From an uncultured Clostridia bacterium (GTDB lineage: Bacteria > Bacillota > Clostridia > TANB77 > CAG-508), in NCBI GenBank assembly GCA_944387545.1, contig CALXFE010000011.1, positions 1 through 48,140 on the forward strand: a DNA stretch of 48,140 nt, read 5' to 3'. The position numbers and the translations under genes are program-made. This document shows, in pieces, positions 45,227 to 48,140 of this stretch (position 1 is the first letter of the stretch; the number at the start of each line of letters is the position of its first letter). A model generated the notes under the pieces. The model made no database searches. It had not been told where the DNA came from and saw only the letters and a program-made list of their open reading frames with translations.

Positions 45227-47842
45227 ATGTTAGAATTAAAAAATATAACAAAAGATTATCTTTCAGGAGATACAAAGGTTCAGGCGTTAAAAGGTATTAG
45301 TATAGAATTTAGGAAGAGTGAATTTGTTTCTATTTTAGGGCAAAGCGGATGTGGAAAAACAACGCTTTTAAATATTATTGGAGGATTGGATAGATATACA
45401 TCAGGAGATCTAATTATCAATGAAAAATCAACCAAAAAATTTAAAGATAAAGATTGGGATGCATACAGAAATTATTCAGTTGGTTTTGTATTTCAAAATT
45501 ATAACTTAATTCCGCATCAAACAGTCCTTTCTAATGTAGAATTAGCACTTACCATCTCAGGCGTATCTAAAGAAGAAAGAAAAGAAAGAGCAATTAAAGC
45601 ATTGCAAGATGTAGGTCTAAAAGAGCAAATTCATAAAAAGCCAAACCAATTATCAGGGGGACAAATGCAAAGGGTAGCAATCGCAAGAGCATTGGTTAAT
45701 GACCCAGATATTATTTTGGCAGATGAACCAACAGGAGCCTTAGATACCAAAACCAGTGTCCAAATTATGGAGATATTAAAAGAAATTTCAAAAGAAAAGT
45801 TAATTGTTATGGTAACACATAACCCAGAATTAGCGGAAAAATATTCTACAAGAATTGTTAGGATTTTAGATGGTGTGATAACAGATGACACAAAGCCATT
45901 TACTAAGGAAGATAGAGAGAATGAAAAAGATGCCAAAGCAAAAGATGGCAGAACATCTATGAGGTTTTTTACAGCTTTAAGATTAAGTTTGAATAATTTA
46001 ATGACAAAAAAAGGGAGAACTTTATTAACATCATTTGCTGGAAGTATAGGAATTATAGGAATTGCCTTAATATTATCCATATCAAATGGTGTACAAAATT
46101 ATATTAATAAAGTAGAAGAAGATACATTGTCTTCATATCCAATAACGATTGATGAATCAACAGTAGATATTTCTAGTATGATGGAAAGTTTGATGGGAGA
46201 AACAGAAGAAAATACACAAACGCATGAAGATGGCAAAATTTATTCAAAAGATATTATGAATGATATGTTATCAACATTATCTAGTAAAGTTACTAATAAT
46301 AATTTAGAAGCTTTAAAAAACTATATTGAAAACGAAGGACATGAAATAAAAGATAATGCTAGTAGCATACAATACAATTATCATTTAAATATAAATTTAT
46401 ATAAAGAAGACACATCTAATGGTGTAGTTCGAGTAAACCCAAGTACAGTTATGAACGCATTAGGAATGGGAGAGATGGTGGAAGCACAGGAAAATTCATC
46501 TATGAGTTCTATGTTTGGTTCAAGTATGACAATAGGTATGTCTAATACAGATGTGTGGGAAGAAATGTTAGATAATGAAGAATTGCTACATTCTCAATAT
46601 AATTTAGTAGCCGGAAATTGGCCAACAAAGTATAATGAAGTCGTTTTAATTGTCAATGAAAATAATGAAATTAGTGATTACACCTTATATACTCTAGGAC
46701 TAAAAGACCAACAAGAATTGGAAGAAAAATGGAAAAAGGTACAAAATGGAGAAACAGTTGAAACATTGGAAACAACAACATATACCTATGATGATTTACT
46801 AAATTTATCTTTTAAACTAGTATTAAATTCAGACTATTATGAAAAAGAAAATGGGTTATGGGTAGACAAAAGTGATGATGAGGCATACATGAAAGAAAAG
46901 CTTAGCAACTGTGAAAATATAAAAGTTGTTGGAATCATCAAGCAAAATGAACAAAGTGTGGCAACAGAAATGAGCGGAGGAATTGGTTATACAAAAGAAC
47001 TAAAAGAATATGTTATTAACCAATCTAATGAAGCAGAAATTGTAAAAGAACAAAAAAATAATCCAGATATCAATGTATTTACAGCATTAACATTTCCAGA
47101 TGAAAATTCTGATACTTTTGATTATAGCCAATTAAGCAATGAGCAAAGAGCACAGCTTGCAACATTAAGTACAGAAGAATTAGCTGAAATTATGGAAACA
47201 TATAGTAATAATGCGAATGCTAGTTATGATGGGAACTTGGAGTTATTAGGTGCTGTTGATCTTAACAAACCATCATCAATTAGTATTTATCCAAAAGACT
47301 TTGATGCAAAAGATACTATAACTCAAGAGATAGATAATTATAATCAAAAACAAAGAGATGAAGGAAAAGAGGAAAATATTATTAATTATACAGATTTAAT
47401 TGGTATCATGATGAGCTCTGTTAGCCAAATTATTGATACAATCAGTTATGTATTAATAGCATTTGTTGCCATCTCATTAGTTGTATCATCTATTATGATA
47501 GGAATTATTACTTATATTTCTGTATTAGAAAGAACAAAAGAAATTGGTATATTAAGAGCCATCGGAGCCTCTAAAAAAGATATATCAAGAGTCTTCAATG
47601 CAGAGACCTTTATTGTCGGACTAATTGCTGGTTTATTAGGAATAGGCGTAACCATATTGCTAAATATACCAATCACCAAAGTTATTTATGCAGTAACAGG
47701 TGTTGCAGTAAATATTAAACTTCCAGTAGTTGGCGGCGTGATACTTGTAGTAATTAGTATGGTGTTAACGATTATTGCAGGACTAATTCCAGCCAGAATG
47801 GCAAGTAAAAAAGATCCAGTAGAAGCATTAAGAACAGAGTAA
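45227..47842 (+). CDS. fused ABC transporter ATPase and FtsX-type permease (MacB-like)
   Basis: 871 residues. The ATPase (1-225) has Walker [10 protein letters not shown], the signature [15 protein letters not shown], Walker [14 protein letters not shown] and the switch His in VMVTHNPEL. After a linker, membrane helix 1 (about 263-290, [20 protein letters not shown]) is followed by a very large external domain (about 295-720). Three C-terminal helices follow (from [20 protein letters not shown] to [23 protein letters not shown]), then the conserved [17 protein letters not shown] end. MacB-type proteins are mechanotransducers for export or antimicrobial peptide resistance. ATPase and permease are usually separate in Bacillota; here one chain has the order ATPase-permease. 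The ribosome binding site is AAGGAG. Confidence 0.92.
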   Translation: MLELKNITKDYLSGDTKVQALKGISIEFRKSEFVSILGQSGCGKTTLLNIIGGLDRYTSGDLIINEKSTKKFKDKDWDAYRNYSVGFVFQNYNLIPHQTVLSNVELALTISGVSKEERKERAIKALQDVGLKEQIHKKPNQLSGGQMQRVAIARALVNDPDIILADEPTGALDTKTSVQIMEILKEISKEKLIVMVTHNPELAEKYSTRIVRILDGVITDDTKPFTKEDRENEKDAKAKDGRTSMRFFTALRLSLNNLMTKKGRTLLTSFAGSIGIIGIALILSISNGVQNYINKVEEDTLSSYPITIDESTVDISSMMESLMGETEENTQTHEDGKIYSKDIMNDMLSTLSSKVTNNNLEALKNYIENEGHEIKDNASSIQYNYHLNINLYKEDTSNGVVRVNPSTVMNALGMGEMVEAQENSSMSSMFGSSMTIGMSNTDVWEEMLDNEELLHSQYNLVAGNWPTKYNEVVLIVNENNEISDYTLYTLGLKDQQELEEKWKKVQNGETVETLETTTYTYDDLLNLSFKLVLNSDYYEKENGLWVDKSDDEAYMKEKLSNCENIKVVGIIKQNEQSVATEMSGGIGYTKELKEYVINQSNEAEIVKEQKNNPDINVFTALTFPDENSDTFDYSQLSNEQRAQLATLSTEELAEIMETYSNNANASYDGNLELLGAVDLNKPSSISIYPKDFDAKDTITQEIDNYNQKQRDEGKEENIINYTDLIGIMMSSVSQIIDTISYVLIAFVAISLVVSSIMIGIITYISVLERTKEIGILRAIGASKKDISRVFNAETFIVGLIAGLLGIGVTILLNIPITKVIYAVTGVAVNIKLPVVGGVILVVISMVLTIIAGLIPARMASKKDPVEALRTE

Positions 47843-47849
47843 CATCTAT

Positions 47850-48067
47850 TTTGTCCTTTTGGGGACGTTTCTGTTTGGGACATTTTTATATTAATGTTAA
47901 TTAAAAGCAACGAATAATGTATATCCTATTTTATTCATTAATAAGCATTTGTAATATTCTTTCATTTGCACATTTAATCTCATAAAATAGGATATACATT
48001 ATTTTTACTACTAAAAATATTTAAATTTAAAATTAATAAAATATCCCAAACAGAAACGTCCTCAAAG
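47850..48067. mobile_element. inverted-repeat element bounded by family A repeats
   Basis: The outer arms are 47850-47886 (GGGGACGTTTCTGTTTGGGA) and 48038-48067 (reverse complement, with GAGGACGTTTCTGTTTGGGA read on the minus strand). A second, perfect 22-bp inverted repeat lies inside (AATAATGTATATCCTATT... at 47913-47934 with its complement at 47982-48003). The centre holds about 47 unpaired bases and no reading frame of note. The element follows the ABC gene stop and could also terminate its transcript. The plan matches that of the 8222-8527 element: a pair of repeats, facing each other, around an internally palindromic body. Confidence 0.75.
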
Positions 48068-48080
48068 ATAGCATAAATTT

Positions 48081-48140
48081 TTAGTAGGATTTCTCTTCAT
48101 TAAAATCTTGAACTGACTTTGTTTCTTGATTTTTGAGATT
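48081..48140 (-). CDS. possible 3' end of a gene running off the window
   Basis: On the minus strand, 19 codons are open from the window edge (NLKNQETKSVQDFNEEKSY) to TAA at 48081-48083. The composition is protein-like and charged, but the piece is too short to identify. It would end 13 bp from the inverted-repeat element. Confidence 0.3.
   Translation of the reverse strand, partial: NLKNQETKSVQDFNEEKSY

Overview
The window is an AT-rich, gene-dense stretch of a low-GC Gram-positive genome (Bacillota). A T-box leader precedes pheS, Shine-Dalgarno sequences are strong (AAGGAGG type), and the order ylxM-ffh-rpsP-khpA-rimM-trmD-rplS is the classic Firmicute order. A CwlJ-like cortex hydrolase beside a GerQ-like coat protein indicates a spore former. 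The large surface proteins with an ITLIALVITI-type prepilin N-terminus recall uncultured gut Clostridia; that placement is an inference from family knowledge.

Layout. 1-3432: a secreted GH25 lysozyme with five ricin-type lectin modules. 3468-8216: a phenylalanine T-box, pheS and pheT, with one unknown small gene before pheS and one between the two. 8222-8527: a 306-bp near-palindromic element. 8613-10308: an ECF-type sigma factor and a membrane partner that is probably its anti-sigma factor. 10502-11371: cwlJ-gerQ (germination). 11468-15722: the SRP / ribosomal protein / tRNA modification operon. 15860-17579 (minus): dapB and dapA. 17811-20306: a zinc-ribbon protein, an HD-domain protein and an orphan acidic protein. 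20427-28446: two membrane glycosyltransferases, an anchored metalloprotease, queA, tgt and a WG-repeat membrane protein. 28599-33703: fatty-acid synthesis (fabH, fabD, fabG, fabF, accB, fabZ) without acpP or an enoyl reductase. 33754-41911: an XRE regulator divergent from a four-gene surface operon with two giant prepilin-like repeat proteins. 42235-47842: a CDF cation transporter, a LiaF-like/DUF4097 pair and a fused ABC exporter. 47850-48067: a second inverted-repeat element.

Most notable observation. Reading every annotated gene by eye (42 on both strands), I find the codon CGG in frame only three times: once in ffh and twice in cwlJ. At all three the reading frame breaks, and homology to the family resumes exactly one base later (+1). 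Each site is CGG followed by A, and dropping the C gives GGA (Gly) followed by the conserved continuation. CGU, CGC and CGA are used as ordinary Arg codons. Because ffh is essential and the sites share one signature, I propose that CGG is unassigned or untranslatable here and that CGGA is decoded as a +1 frameshift or quadruplet.

Two families of short palindromic repeats are also dispersed between genes. Family A has the core GGACGTTTCTGTTTGG. Family B is related to GGACTCAnnnnTCCCTTTTT. Each also occurs as paired inverted copies that bound a larger hairpin-forming element, as expected for REP/BIME or MITE-like elements. No transposase, tRNA, rRNA or CRISPR array is visible in the window.
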